Source: Promineifilum sp.
Lineage (GTDB): Bacteria; Chloroflexota; Anaerolineae; Promineifilales; Promineifilaceae
Direction: 5' to 3'
Assembly (NCBI GenBank): GCA_020634335.1
Contig: JACKBY010000016.1
Coordinates: forward strand, 1 to 64,000
DNA: 64,000 nucleotides
The notes beneath the pieces were generated by a model. That model worked only from the letters and a program-made list of their open reading frames with translations. It had not been told where the DNA came from and did not search any database. The position numbers and the translations under genes are program-made. Positions within the stretch are counted from its first letter, which is position 1. Each line of letters begins with the position of its first letter. Below, in pieces: positions 32,963 through 40,102 of the stretch.

Positions 32963-33496
32963 TCACCGGTCATGCTCCAGAAAGGCCAGCAGAAAGCGCA
33001 GGCCGATGATGGTCTTGCTGTCGTGGAACTGGCCTGCGTCGAGCATGCGGCGTATTTCACCCAATGACAGCTCGACCCGCTCGATCTCCTCACTGGCCTC
33101 TGGATGGGCCTCCACCGGCTCCAGGTCCAGTCCCAAAAAGACGTGGATGCGCTCGGTGCAGTAGCCGGGAGAGACGAAGAACTCGGCCGCAGGGATGAGT
33201 CGCCCGGCGCGATAGCCGACTTCCTCGCCCAGTTCGGCCTGTGCGCGCGCCGCCACGTCGTCGTCCGGCCCCTCCAGCTTGCCCGCGGGAATCTCCAGCA
33301 AGGCCCGGCCGGCCACTGGCCGGGGCTGACGCACCAGGACGACCCGGTCGCGAAGCAGGGGCACTACCCCCACCCCACCGTGGTGCTCAACGATGTCAAA
33401 ATCGTGGATGCGACCGTCGCGCCCCAGACGGGTCGCTTGTTTCACTGTGATGATCGTCCCGCGATGGACGATTTCCTCCTTGATCCAATCACTCAT
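32963..33496 (-). CDS. Nudix hydrolase, ADP-ribose pyrophosphatase type, atypical box
   Basis: 177 residues. Beta-strand region typical of ADP-ribose pyrophosphatases (VLVRQPRPVAGRALLEIPAGKLE) followed by a Nudix box from Gly72: GKLE...AELGEEVGY. The metal-binding Glu pair (91, 92) and flanking Glu88 are present, but the conserved Arg before Glu88 is Ala87 and the loop has one extra residue. The substrate is probably ADP-ribose or another nucleoside diphosphate derivative; activity may be altered. TTGGGC-N16-TATTTT lies upstream with only 6 nt between the -10 and the ATG. Confidence 0.85.
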   Translation of the reverse strand: MSDWIKEEIVHRGTIITVKQATRLGRDGRIHDFDIVEHHGGVGVVPLLRDRVVLVRQPRPVAGRALLEIPAGKLEGPDDDVAARAQAELGEEVGYRAGRLIPAAEFFVSPGYCTERIHVFLGLDLEPVEAHPEASEEIERVELSLGEIRRMLDAGQFHDSKTIIGLRFLLAFLEHDR

Positions 33497-33502
33497 ACAG
33501 CC

Positions 33503-33530
33503 AAAATATTCCTGAAGCGGTATGGCCCAA
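33503..33530 (-). promoter_or_regulatory. Promoter of the Nudix operon
   Basis: TTGGGC (complement of 33525-33530), 16-bp spacer, TATTTT (complement of 33503-33508), then 6 nt to the ATG at 33496. Suggests a leaderless transcript. Confidence 0.4.
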
Positions 33531-33582
33531 GTTTCTTAGCTTGTGCCCACACGCGCAAGTTAAGACACTTGCACAGCGCCAT

Positions 33583-34119
33583 TTAGAATGTGCGTAATTT
33601 CAGGTCGCCGATGAACTGGGTCAGATCGAAGCGGATGCGCCGCTCGGCCATTTTGTAGCCGTCGCTCTTCCAGTGTAGCGGCGCGAGGAAACTCTCCTGC
33701 TCTTTTTCGCCATTCACTGTGAGCGTGGTGATAAAGGACGAGCCGTTGATGGCGACGCCGGCGTCAGCCGGGGCGAAGATTTCGGCGTCGCCGATGAAGC
33801 TGTAGCCGCGAATGATCGTTTCACCGGGGGGAATGTCATATTTGGTCAGATCGTAGTTGGCATCGACGATGAAACCCCAGTACTCCTCGGCCGCCAGCTC
33901 GCCGGGGCCGGCGCGGTTGAAGTCGCCGATGAGCATCATGTGGCTGTGCGTGCCCGGCGCGGCCATGCGCGGCCGCAGCAAGACGAAGATCCCCAGCAGG
34001 ATGAGGCCCACGGGGAAGCAAAAGGCCCATAGATTGATGTTGAACAGGTTGCCGAGCAGCAGCAGGATGCCGGCAATAATGATTAAGAGGGCGATATAGA
34101 TTTGGCCCTGATTGCGCAT
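33583..34119 (-). CDS. LiaF-like membrane protein
   Basis: 178 residues. Two closely spaced membrane helices (about 6-24 and 30-47: IYIALLIIIAGILLLLGNLF, then WAFCFPVGLILLGIFVLL) followed by a soluble beta-helix-like domain (about 60-178) with MMLIGDFNR, YDIPPGETIIRGYSFIGDAE and QFIGDLKLR. This is the DUF5668 plus LiaF/VraT C-terminal architecture; LiaF proteins inhibit cell-envelope stress sensor kinases. No histidine kinase is adjacent here, so the role is open. Confidence 0.75.
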   Translation of the reverse strand: MRNQGQIYIALLIIIAGILLLLGNLFNINLWAFCFPVGLILLGIFVLLRPRMAAPGTHSHMMLIGDFNRAGPGELAAEEYWGFIVDANYDLTKYDIPPGETIIRGYSFIGDAEIFAPADAGVAINGSSFITTLTVNGEKEQESFLAPLHWKSDGYKMAERRIRFDLTQFIGDLKLRTF

Positions 34120-34208
34120 GACTGTTTTCTCCTGATAGGCGTTAACCCGGCCGGATCAATTCTAGCAAACTATACGTTTCGGGCGCAATTGCGTCGCACG
34201 TCGCGATC

Positions 34209-34238
34209 AAAAAACCCGCCAATGATTTGGCGGGTTTT
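34209..34238 (-). terminator. Bidirectional-looking terminator after the phasin-like gene
   Basis: Stem AAAACCCGCCAA (34211-34222) / TTGGCGGGTTTT (34227-34238), 4-nt loop. Read on the minus strand it ends in six T residues, about 60 nt after the phasin-like stop. Confidence 0.85.
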
Positions 34239-34296
34239 CAGCATTATTCACGTTGTGGGGGATGCAAAAGCTGCCCCGAAAATCAACGTCTATGGC

Positions 34297-34707
34297 TTAG
34301 ATTTTCTCGGCCGCTGCGGTTTCCTTGATCATCTTGTCCAGCTTGCGGTCGACGGCGTTGACCTTCTTGGTCATGGTGTCGATGTTGCCGGACGTCGGGA
34401 TGTGGACGCGGGTCAGAACCTGCTCGCTGTACTTGTCGAACATTTCGTTGGCCCTCTTGTAGGTGTCCTTGGCCATGTCCTGCGGCATCTCGACCAGTTC
34501 CTCAACCTTGCCCTTGTTCTCCTGGGCCAGTTTCTCGCCGCGCTCCACCAGATTATGGCGGTATTCCTTGCCCAGCTCCACGAGCTTCTCGACGCTCTCC
34601 TGCACCAGGCTCACGACGCCCAGGCCCATGTACATACCTTCACGCCCCAGGTCAATCACCTTATCGGTCATGTTCTTCTCGTTTACGATTTCAATTTTGT
34701 CAGCCAT
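34297..34707 (-). CDS. Phasin-like coiled-coil protein
   Basis: 136 residues, almost entirely alpha-helical and highly charged: SLVQESVEKLVELGKEYRHN, LVERGEKLAQENKGKVEELV, and a C-terminal helix with MTKKVNAVDRKLDKMIKE. Resembles PHA granule-associated (phasin) and related helical surface-coating proteins; no PHA synthase is in the window. Start ATG at 34707 follows AGAGGA 8 nt upstream, excluding the 13-codon extension. It has an unusually strong promoter with two operator palindromes, so expression is probably high and switchable. Confidence 0.65.
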   Translation of the reverse strand: MADKIEIVNEKNMTDKVIDLGREGMYMGLGVVSLVQESVEKLVELGKEYRHNLVERGEKLAQENKGKVEELVEMPQDMAKDTYKRANEMFDKYSEQVLTRVHIPTSGNIDTMTKKVNAVDRKLDKMIKETAAAEKI

Positions 34708-34761
34708 GTATCTATTCCTCTTATAGGCGGTGACGTTCACCGGCATATGTTTGTGATAATT

Positions 34762-34806
34762 TAACGCGATGCGTCATCAATACCCATAATATAACGCATC
34801 GCGTCA
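34762..34806. promoter_or_regulatory. Twin operator palindromes
   Basis: Two 15-bp sites, TAACGCGATGCGTCA (34762-34776) and TAACGCATCGCGTCA (34792-34806), share the palindrome ACGC-N3-GCGT and the same asymmetric flanks, and lie exactly 30 bp apart. The first covers about +5 to +20 of the transcript; the second fills the space between -35 and -10. This is the geometry of a repressor, for example of the TetR or GntR type. Confidence 0.7.
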
Positions 34807-34816
34807 TCCTTGTCAA
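34788..34816 (-). promoter_or_regulatory. Consensus sigma-70 promoter of the phasin-like gene
   Basis: On the minus strand: TTGACA (complement of 34811-34816), exactly 17-bp spacer, TATATT (complement of 34788-34793). Predicted start near 34781 gives a leader of about 75 nt. It is the best promoter match in the window. Confidence 0.8.
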
Positions 34817-34849
34817 GAGGATGTGAGCGAAAGCTGAGCGAAAGGGTAC

Positions 34850-35695
34850 TTAATACTCAGAAACAGGTGATACCTCGGCCAATTGCCGTCGGGCATTGAT
34901 TTCATCGCGCAAACGGACGGCCGCCTCTCGCGCCTTTTCGGCAAAATCGACTCCCGACGAGGCGTAGAGCACGCTGCGACCGGCATTGATGACCGGCCCG
35001 GCCAGATCGTTGGCCCCGTGGCCCACGGCAGCCGCCAGATCGCCCCCCTGCGCGCCGATGCCGGGGATGAGAAACGAGGCCGTTGGGGCCAGTGCGCGGG
35101 CCGCGGCCAGCTCGGCCGGATACGTGGCACCGACGACGAAGCCGCAATGGCCGCCATCCGGGCCGACCCAGCGGCTCGCCTGACGCAGCACAGCGGCCGA
35201 TAGCCCCTCGCCCGCCGTCAGGTCGCCCTGAAACTGAGGCGCACCGGGGTTCGACGTGCGCGCCAGCACGTAGACGGCTTTGTCCGGCCGTCGGGCAAGC
35301 AACGGCCGCACCGCGTCGGCTCCCACGTAGGGATTTACGGTGATGGCATCGACCCCCCATTCGTCGAACAGACCGCGTCCCCAGGCCGCCTGTGTGTGGC
35401 CGATGTCACCGATCTTGGCGTCGAGGATGACCGGGATGTGGGCGGGCACGGCGGCGATGGTGCGCTCCAGAGCGATGACCCCCGCCGCGCCCCATTGCAT
35501 GTAGAAGCCGAGATTGGGCTTGTAGGCGCAGACCAGATCGGCCGTGGCCTCGATGATGCGCCGCGTGAAGGGCAGCACCGGCTCGTCCCACTTAAGCGCT
35601 TCAATCGGGAGTTGCTCCGGCTGGGGGTCGAGGCCGATGCACAGCCATGAGTTGTTGGCTCGTTGGGCTGCCAGCAGTTTTTCGAGATAGCGCAT
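34850..35695 (-). CDS. pyrF: Orotidine 5'-phosphate decarboxylase, type 2
   Basis: 281 residues, as in the longer type 2 (Myxococcus/Mycobacterium) subfamily. Decarboxylates OMP to UMP in pyrimidine synthesis. Active-site motif LDAKIGDIGHT carries the catalytic Asp92-x-Lys94-x-x-Asp97 set; the residue after Lys is Ile where type 2 enzymes usually have Arg. Phosphate-binding regions (ITVNPYVGADAV; IPGIGAQGGDL) are present. Starts 3 bp after the Dabb gene and belongs to a thioredoxin-Dabb-pyrF operon. Confidence 0.94.
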   Translation of the reverse strand: MRYLEKLLAAQRANNSWLCIGLDPQPEQLPIEALKWDEPVLPFTRRIIEATADLVCAYKPNLGFYMQWGAAGVIALERTIAAVPAHIPVILDAKIGDIGHTQAAWGRGLFDEWGVDAITVNPYVGADAVRPLLARRPDKAVYVLARTSNPGAPQFQGDLTAGEGLSAAVLRQASRWVGPDGGHCGFVVGATYPAELAAARALAPTASFLIPGIGAQGGDLAAAVGHGANDLAGPVINAGRSVLYASSGVDFAEKAREAAVRLRDEINARRQLAEVSPVSEY

Positions 35696-35698
35696 GGT

Positions 35699-35986
35699 TT
35701 AATCCTCGTAGTCGACGGCGACGGTGCTCTCAGCCGCTTCGGCCATGTGGGCCAGAACGGGCACGTGCATCGGATGCTGGCGATAGATTTCGAAACCGGC
35801 CCGGTCGTCGAAGCGCGTGATGAGCGCCAGGTCGTAAGAGCGTTCGGAGTGGGTGATGTCCGTGCCCACCTCCAGTTCGCGCAATGTCTCGATGCCATGG
35901 GCGAGGCTCAGTAGTTGAGCGCGCGTGTCGGCGATTCTCTCCGGGCGGCGATCTTTCAGCCGGATTAGCACGATGTGAGTCAGCAT
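35699..35986 (-). CDS. Dabb (stress-responsive alpha/beta barrel) protein
   Basis: 95 residues, one ferredoxin-like Dabb domain. Begins MLTHIVLIRLKDRR and keeps the family elements YDLALITRFDDRAGFEIYRQ and HPMHVPV. Dimeric alpha/beta barrel proteins include stress proteins and small cyclases; activity of this one is unknown. Lies 9 bp after the thioredoxin gene and 3 bp before pyrF. Confidence 0.85.
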   Translation of the reverse strand: MLTHIVLIRLKDRRPERIADTRAQLLSLAHGIETLRELEVGTDITHSERSYDLALITRFDDRAGFEIYRQHPMHVPVLAHMAEAAESTVAVDYED

Positions 35987-35995
35987 GGTTATCTC

Positions 35996-36748
35996 CTAGA
36001 AATATGCGGCGTATTGCCGGGTGAGTTCGTTGTCGGGCCCCAGAAGCGCAAAAATAGCCTCCATCACCGCGCGTGTGCGAGCCTTTTCTGCGCCAAGCTC
36101 CTGATTGTAGGCGACAAGGAGACTGTAGAGCGCGGCCGACGATTCTTTCCGATTCCAGGCGCTGACGGCCGCCTGGTGGGCCTCCACGGCGGCAGGCGGG
36201 GTCGAGGCTTTCTGCCCGCGAGACGCGCGACAAAGATAGTCGGCCAGCGGCCGCAGGCGCTGCGCCTCCTCGGCCACCGGGCCGGAAAGACCGGCCAACA
36301 TCTCGGCCGCGGCGCATCCCGTTCCGGCCTTCAGCAGTGCGCGTGCTCGGCTGATGCGCTCCACAGGGTCCGCCGGCGGTTCGGCGGCCGGAGCGGCCGG
36401 GCGCGGGGAGGATGCGGTATGGGCGCGAATAAAGCGGCGGACGACTGGTTCCGGTTGCGCGCCGACGAACTCATCGATGACCCGGCCGTGCCGAAAAGCT
36501 TTGACGGCGGGGATGCCGCGCACGTCGTAGCGGCCGGCCAGCGCCTGATTTTGATCGGTGTTGACCTTGGCCAGCAGGAATCCGGCGTCGGGCTCGGCCG
36601 CCAGCCGCTCCAGCAGCGGCCCCAACATGCGACAGGGGCCGCACCACGGTGCCCAAAAATCGACAATGACCAGCTCATGGGCCGAGCGCTGGAGCACCTC
36701 CTTATCGAATGTCGCCTGATTCACTTCGATTACCTGTTTGCCAGCCAT
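35996..36748 (-). CDS. Thioredoxin-TPR co-chaperone, CnoX/YbbN type
   Basis: 250 residues. N-terminal thioredoxin fold with WCGPC (Cys36, Cys39) and the cis-Pro loop GIPAVKAF; after a Pro/Ala-rich linker (about 112-128) the C-terminus is helical and TPR-like, as in CnoX. E. coli CnoX lacks a full CXXC, whereas this protein keeps both cysteines, so it may be redox active. First gene of the operon with Dabb and pyrF. Confidence 0.85.
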   Translation of the reverse strand: MAGKQVIEVNQATFDKEVLQRSAHELVIVDFWAPWCGPCRMLGPLLERLAAEPDAGFLLAKVNTDQNQALAGRYDVRGIPAVKAFRHGRVIDEFVGAQPEPVVRRFIRAHTASSPRPAAPAAEPPADPVERISRARALLKAGTGCAAAEMLAGLSGPVAEEAQRLRPLADYLCRASRGQKASTPPAAVEAHQAAVSAWNRKESSAALYSLLVAYNQELGAEKARTRAVMEAIFALLGPDNELTRQYAAYF

Positions 36749-36891
36749 CCGTATGATCCTTTCCGAGCGTTACCCGGCCGCGTCGCCGATTGTTTTGCCT
36801 ACAGCATATCCCGAAAGGGGCCAACTCGCCAGAGCATGCGGCGCTATCAGCACGCTACGCCCTGACAGTACCAACGTACCCGCCATAACAG

Positions 36892-36921
36892 TTGTAAGGT
36901 AGAGCCATACGTCGCTACAAT
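36892..36921 (+). promoter_or_regulatory. Promoter of the HD gene
   Basis: TTGTAA (36892-36897), 18-bp spacer, TACAAT (36916-36921); predicted start about 35 nt before the ATG at 36963. Confidence 0.5.
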
Positions 36922-36962
36922 TGTGGTCGGGCAATGCATGCTGATGAGCGGCCGATAGTAAC

Positions 36963-37586
36963 ATGGCACCAGACTTTGAAGAAGTGAGCCGGCACATTTA
37001 TATAAAATTTGCCGAGAAGCTTTCACCCAACCTAACTTATCACTCGCTTTTCCACACCCGCAACGACGTGTTGCCGGCGGTACGACGCCTGGCGCGAGCC
37101 AACGGGCTGGGCGTGGAGGATTGCATGTTGCTGGAGACGGCCGCCCTCTTCCACGACACCGGCTTTATGCAGACCTACAGCAATCACGAGACTTACAGCA
37201 TCGAGATCACCCGCCTGACGCTGCCCCACTATGGCTATTCTGCCGGCCAGATCGCCGCCATCTGCGAGCTAATCGCGGCCACGCGAATGCCGCAGCAGCC
37301 GCACGGCCTGTTGCAGGAGATCATCTGCGACTCCGATCTGGATTTGCTGGGGCGCGACGATTATATGTATCTCAACGGCCAGCTTTGGCGGGAAGTGGTC
37401 CACTACGCCGGCCAACCCATCCCGGAAAAGAAGTGGCGCGCCGACCAACTGGAATTCCTGAAACGACACCGCTTTTTCACCGCTACGGCTCGCGCCTCGC
37501 GAGATTCGGGGAAGTTAAAAAACGTAGCCCTGATGACCGCCGCGCTGGTCTCGGCTAACGGCTCCTCCCCCGGGTTGCACCCCTAG
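36963..37586 (+). CDS. HD-domain phosphohydrolase
   Basis: 207 residues. Metal-dependent HD fold: His in LTYHSLFHTRNDV, His-Asp in ETAALFHDTGFM, downstream His/Asp in CDSDLDLLGRDDY. Closest in pattern to small HD proteins that dephosphorylate nucleotides or act in signalling; the last 35 residues are not conserved-looking. Convergent with the hemolysin III gene. Confidence 0.82.
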   Translation: MAPDFEEVSRHIYIKFAEKLSPNLTYHSLFHTRNDVLPAVRRLARANGLGVEDCMLLETAALFHDTGFMQTYSNHETYSIEITRLTLPHYGYSAGQIAAICELIAATRMPQQPHGLLQEIICDSDLDLLGRDDYMYLNGQLWREVVHYAGQPIPEKKWRADQLEFLKRHRFFTATARASRDSGKLKNVALMTAALVSANGSSPGLHP

Positions 37587-37652
37587 CAGATAGCGCGCCG
37601 GAAGCGGCAAACTTCTGAAGCCCATATCTGTTGAGCTTTGGCCCCGCCTCTC

Positions 37653-38324
37653 TCAGGTCGCGTTCAACAGTGTCAGCACGGCCACGAAGTGGCACGCGCT
37701 GGCCCCCAGGATGAACAGGTGCCACACGGCGTGGGTGTAGCGTATTTTGGTCATGGCGTAGAAGATGACACCGACCGTATAGAGGCCCCCACCGATCATC
37801 AGAAACGTCAGGCCCATGCCGGGGATGTTGGCGACCATCTCGCGCCAGGCGATAATGCTCATCCAGCCCATGGCCACGTAGGCCAGCGTGGTGAGGACGA
37901 CGAAGCGGTCGATAAAGAATATTTTGTAGACGATGCCGAACACGGCCATGGCCCACACGACCGTCAACAGAGTCAGGCCGAGCGTACTGCGCATGCTGAT
38001 GAGCACGAAAGGGGTGTAGGTGCCGGCGATGAGTAAATAGATGCAGGCGTGGTCAACCTTGCGCAGGATGGGACGCAGCCGAGGCTGCTGCACACCATGG
38101 TAGAGCGTCGAGGCCAGAAAGACCAACAACAGGCTGACGCCGTAGACCGTGAAGCTGAACACGTGCCAGGCCGTGCCTCGCGTCGCCGCCAGGACGACCA
38201 GCGCCACCAGCGCCGCCACGCTGAGGGCCGCGCCCAGGCCGTGGGTCACGCTGTGGGCGATCTCCTCGCCCAGCGTGTAATGTTCATTTACCCATTCGCC
38301 CAGTCGTTCTTTGTTCAAGTGCAT
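37653..38324 (-). CDS. Hemolysin III / PAQR-family membrane protein
   Basis: 223 residues with seven membrane helices. Conserved features: EEIAHSVTHGLGA at the start of TM1, the Ser/His-containing LYHGVQQ, DHACIYLLIAGTYTPF, and HAVWHLFILGASACHF near the end, which supply the His/Asp metal site of the alkaline ceramidase-PAQR superfamily. Bacterial members (TrhA) act in membrane energy or lipid homeostasis; they are not usually secreted toxins. Confidence 0.9.
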   Translation of the reverse strand: MHLNKERLGEWVNEHYTLGEEIAHSVTHGLGAALSVAALVALVVLAATRGTAWHVFSFTVYGVSLLLVFLASTLYHGVQQPRLRPILRKVDHACIYLLIAGTYTPFVLISMRSTLGLTLLTVVWAMAVFGIVYKIFFIDRFVVLTTLAYVAMGWMSIIAWREMVANIPGMGLTFLMIGGGLYTVGVIFYAMTKIRYTHAVWHLFILGASACHFVAVLTLLNAT

Positions 38325-38399
38325 ATCACGCTCCTTGCTGCCTGCCGATCATTATAGTCCATCCCGGCCCCGGGTGACACGTTGACAGCCCCAAACACA

Positions 38400-38520
38400 C
38401 GTTTTTCAGTTGGCGAGGTGTAGCGCCGAATTCTTATCCGGCGGCCGAGAACGAGGTGGGCTGCGGAGCCGGTTTAGAAACCAGCGCTACGGAGAGCCAT
38501 CGATTACCGAAAGACCCTGC
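38400..38520. mobile_element. MITE-like element, copy c
   Basis: 121 bp in inverted orientation to copy a. Ends TTTTTCAGT and ACCGAAAGACCC; interior hairpin GTAGCGCCGAATTC.../...CAGCGCTAC. Flanked by CCCCAAACACA (38389-38399) and CCCCATACACA (38521-38531), 10 of 11 bases identical, consistent with target duplication. The rest of the gap 38325-38619 shows no gene. Confidence 0.7.
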
Positions 38521-38619
38521 CCCCATACACAGGAAATTTCGACTTTCGCCTATGGTGACCAGAGCCGCAAGAGCAGAGTACCGGCCAAGAGGAAGCGGTT
38601 ATCCAGCAAGGGGGTGATC

Positions 38620-39765
38620 TCATCTCAGCCCGACAGGCAAGTAGACTGCCTGCTCAAATCGTATCGTTTTCCGCGTGGAGACGATGAGCTGCGCGCCGTC
38701 GTGATGGGCTACGTATGGCCGTCCCGTGGAATCGAGAGCCAGACTGATTTCGCCCATGCCGAATTCGAACGGCCGCTCACCGCGCAGCGGCCCTTGCGGG
38801 GGGGCGATCACGTAATGCGGCCGGCCCTGAGCATCATAAAAGACGATGTGGAGCGCGTCGTCGTCTTCAGGGAGCGTGTCACTGGCGGCTAAATCGCTCT
38901 CGACGTACCAGTCGTCATCCGTCCACAGGGGCCGCTTGTGCCATTCGCTGTTGAGGTGGTCGGCCAAATACAGCGTCACGCGCGAGAATGGCGGCCGGCC
39001 GCCCAGCGGCTCGGCTTCGGTCAGCAGAAAATAGGGATCGGAGCCTAGAAACAGGGTGAAGCCCTCGATATTGGCGACCGCCAGAGGCTCTACCCGCCAA
39101 TCATTGAGGCCTTCCCGAACGGCGTGGAATGAACCGTTCGCGCCCGTGCCGGCCACCTGCGGCCGCCCGTCTTGATCCAGGGCCAGGAACAGGTTCCAGA
39201 CATAGGCATCAGGCTCCCCAATCGCTTCTTCGTTCCATACGCCATTCTGCCGCAGCAGGTAACGGATCGTTTGGCCGGAGAGGAGCACGATGTGGATGTT
39301 GCCGGACGCATCGATGCGCACCGACAGCAATCGGCCGCCGGCGCCCAACGGTTCCCATTGCCACTCGTCGGCCGGCAGATGGCCGAGATAGAGCTTGTCC
39401 TCGGCCGCATTGACGTAGGCCACATAGGGTGTGTCGTCATTGGGATTGAGTGACAGGTCAACGGCCAGGTCAGCCGGCGGGGCCACGACAGGGAACGGCG
39501 CGATGTCCTCCACTTCCCATCCCCCACTCCGGCGACGGGCGTAGAAGAGCCTATCATTTTCCGCGTCGACCAGGACCACGTGCGGCTGCTCAAAACCGTC
39601 GATAGCAATGGCGTTCAGGCTCCCGCCGAGGGCGACGCCTTCGCCGCTCCAGACAGGCGCGGGAATTCCGGGAAAAAATGGGGTTACACGGGCGGGGAGG
39701 GAGTCGGTGGCGACCAGGCTCAGTCCGCCCACCAGCCCCAGGATGGCCAGGACGAACTTGTTCAT
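38620..39765 (-). CDS. Exported beta-propeller-like protein with C-terminal YLPVGLR tag
   Basis: 381 residues. N-terminal signal sequence (MNKFVLAILGLVGGLSLVAT), then repeated blades of about 50 residues with the pattern aliphatic-D-x-x-G-x-P-H/Y-V (DGFEQPHVVLVD, NDDTPYVAYVN, DASGNIHIVLL, DQDGRPQVAGT, DAQGRPHYVIA, DSTGRPYVAHHD), suggesting a propeller. It ends AVYLPVGLR at the stop, similar to the tail of the protein at 60116. Function unknown. The ATG at 39765 is preceded at 6 nt by TATAAT, favouring it over upstream ATGs. Confidence 0.75.
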   Translation of the reverse strand: MNKFVLAILGLVGGLSLVATDSLPARVTPFFPGIPAPVWSGEGVALGGSLNAIAIDGFEQPHVVLVDAENDRLFYARRRSGGWEVEDIAPFPVVAPPADLAVDLSLNPNDDTPYVAYVNAAEDKLYLGHLPADEWQWEPLGAGGRLLSVRIDASGNIHIVLLSGQTIRYLLRQNGVWNEEAIGEPDAYVWNLFLALDQDGRPQVAGTGANGSFHAVREGLNDWRVEPLAVANIEGFTLFLGSDPYFLLTEAEPLGGRPPFSRVTLYLADHLNSEWHKRPLWTDDDWYVESDLAASDTLPEDDDALHIVFYDAQGRPHYVIAPPQGPLRGERPFEFGMGEISLALDSTGRPYVAHHDGAQLIVSTRKTIRFEQAVYLPVGLR

Positions 39766-39771
39766 GCGTCT

Positions 39772-39777
39772 ATTATA
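39772..39777 (-). promoter_or_regulatory. -10 TATAAT next to the start codon
   Basis: Perfect TATAAT on the minus strand with 6 nt before the ATG at 39765, so RNA would begin at the start codon. No clear -35. Confidence 0.5.
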
Positions 39778-39825
39778 CATCCAACCGAAACGCTTGTGAT
39801 AGACGCCAAGCACATGATTCCTCTA

Positions 39826-39937
39826 CGAGTAGCGCCGTTTCCAAGCCGGCTTCGCACCCCAGCTCGCTTATTCGACCCACTTCGTTCTCGGCCGCCGGAC
39901 AAGAATCCGGCGTCACACTTCGACAACTGAAAAGCCC
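39826..39937. mobile_element. MITE-like element, copy d (left end lost)
   Basis: GTAGCGCCG at 39829, inner CTTCGTTCTCGGCCGCCGGA, and a right end ACTGAAAAGCCC (39926-39937) match the family; the left terminal repeat and flanking duplication are not recognisable. Confidence 0.55.
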
Positions 39938-39972
39938 TAGCCGTTTGGTTGCGCATATCGCCGTCCTTTCTT

Positions 39973-39993
39973 AATATCCATGCTGTGGATATT
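39973..39993. promoter_or_regulatory. Palindrome AATATCCA-N5-TGGATATT
   Basis: Perfect 8-bp arms 110 bp upstream of the lipoprotein start. The right arm with its flank reads TGTGGATAT, one base from a DnaA box; a single site is not evidence of an origin. Otherwise the 337-bp gap 39766-40102 holds only copy d. Confidence 0.35.
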
Positions 39994-40102
39994 GCGCCCC
40001 CAGCGTAGGACGATTATGCTTGCGGGGATAAAAACCAATCGAATAAAATTGAAACTGAACACGCATCGCATTAATGCCTCTCATGACAAGGAGAAAAAGG
40101 AA

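Noticed and set aside
39973..39993. DnaA-box-like palindrome as a replication origin
   Set aside because: Single imperfect site far from dnaA with no AT-rich unwinding cluster of boxes.
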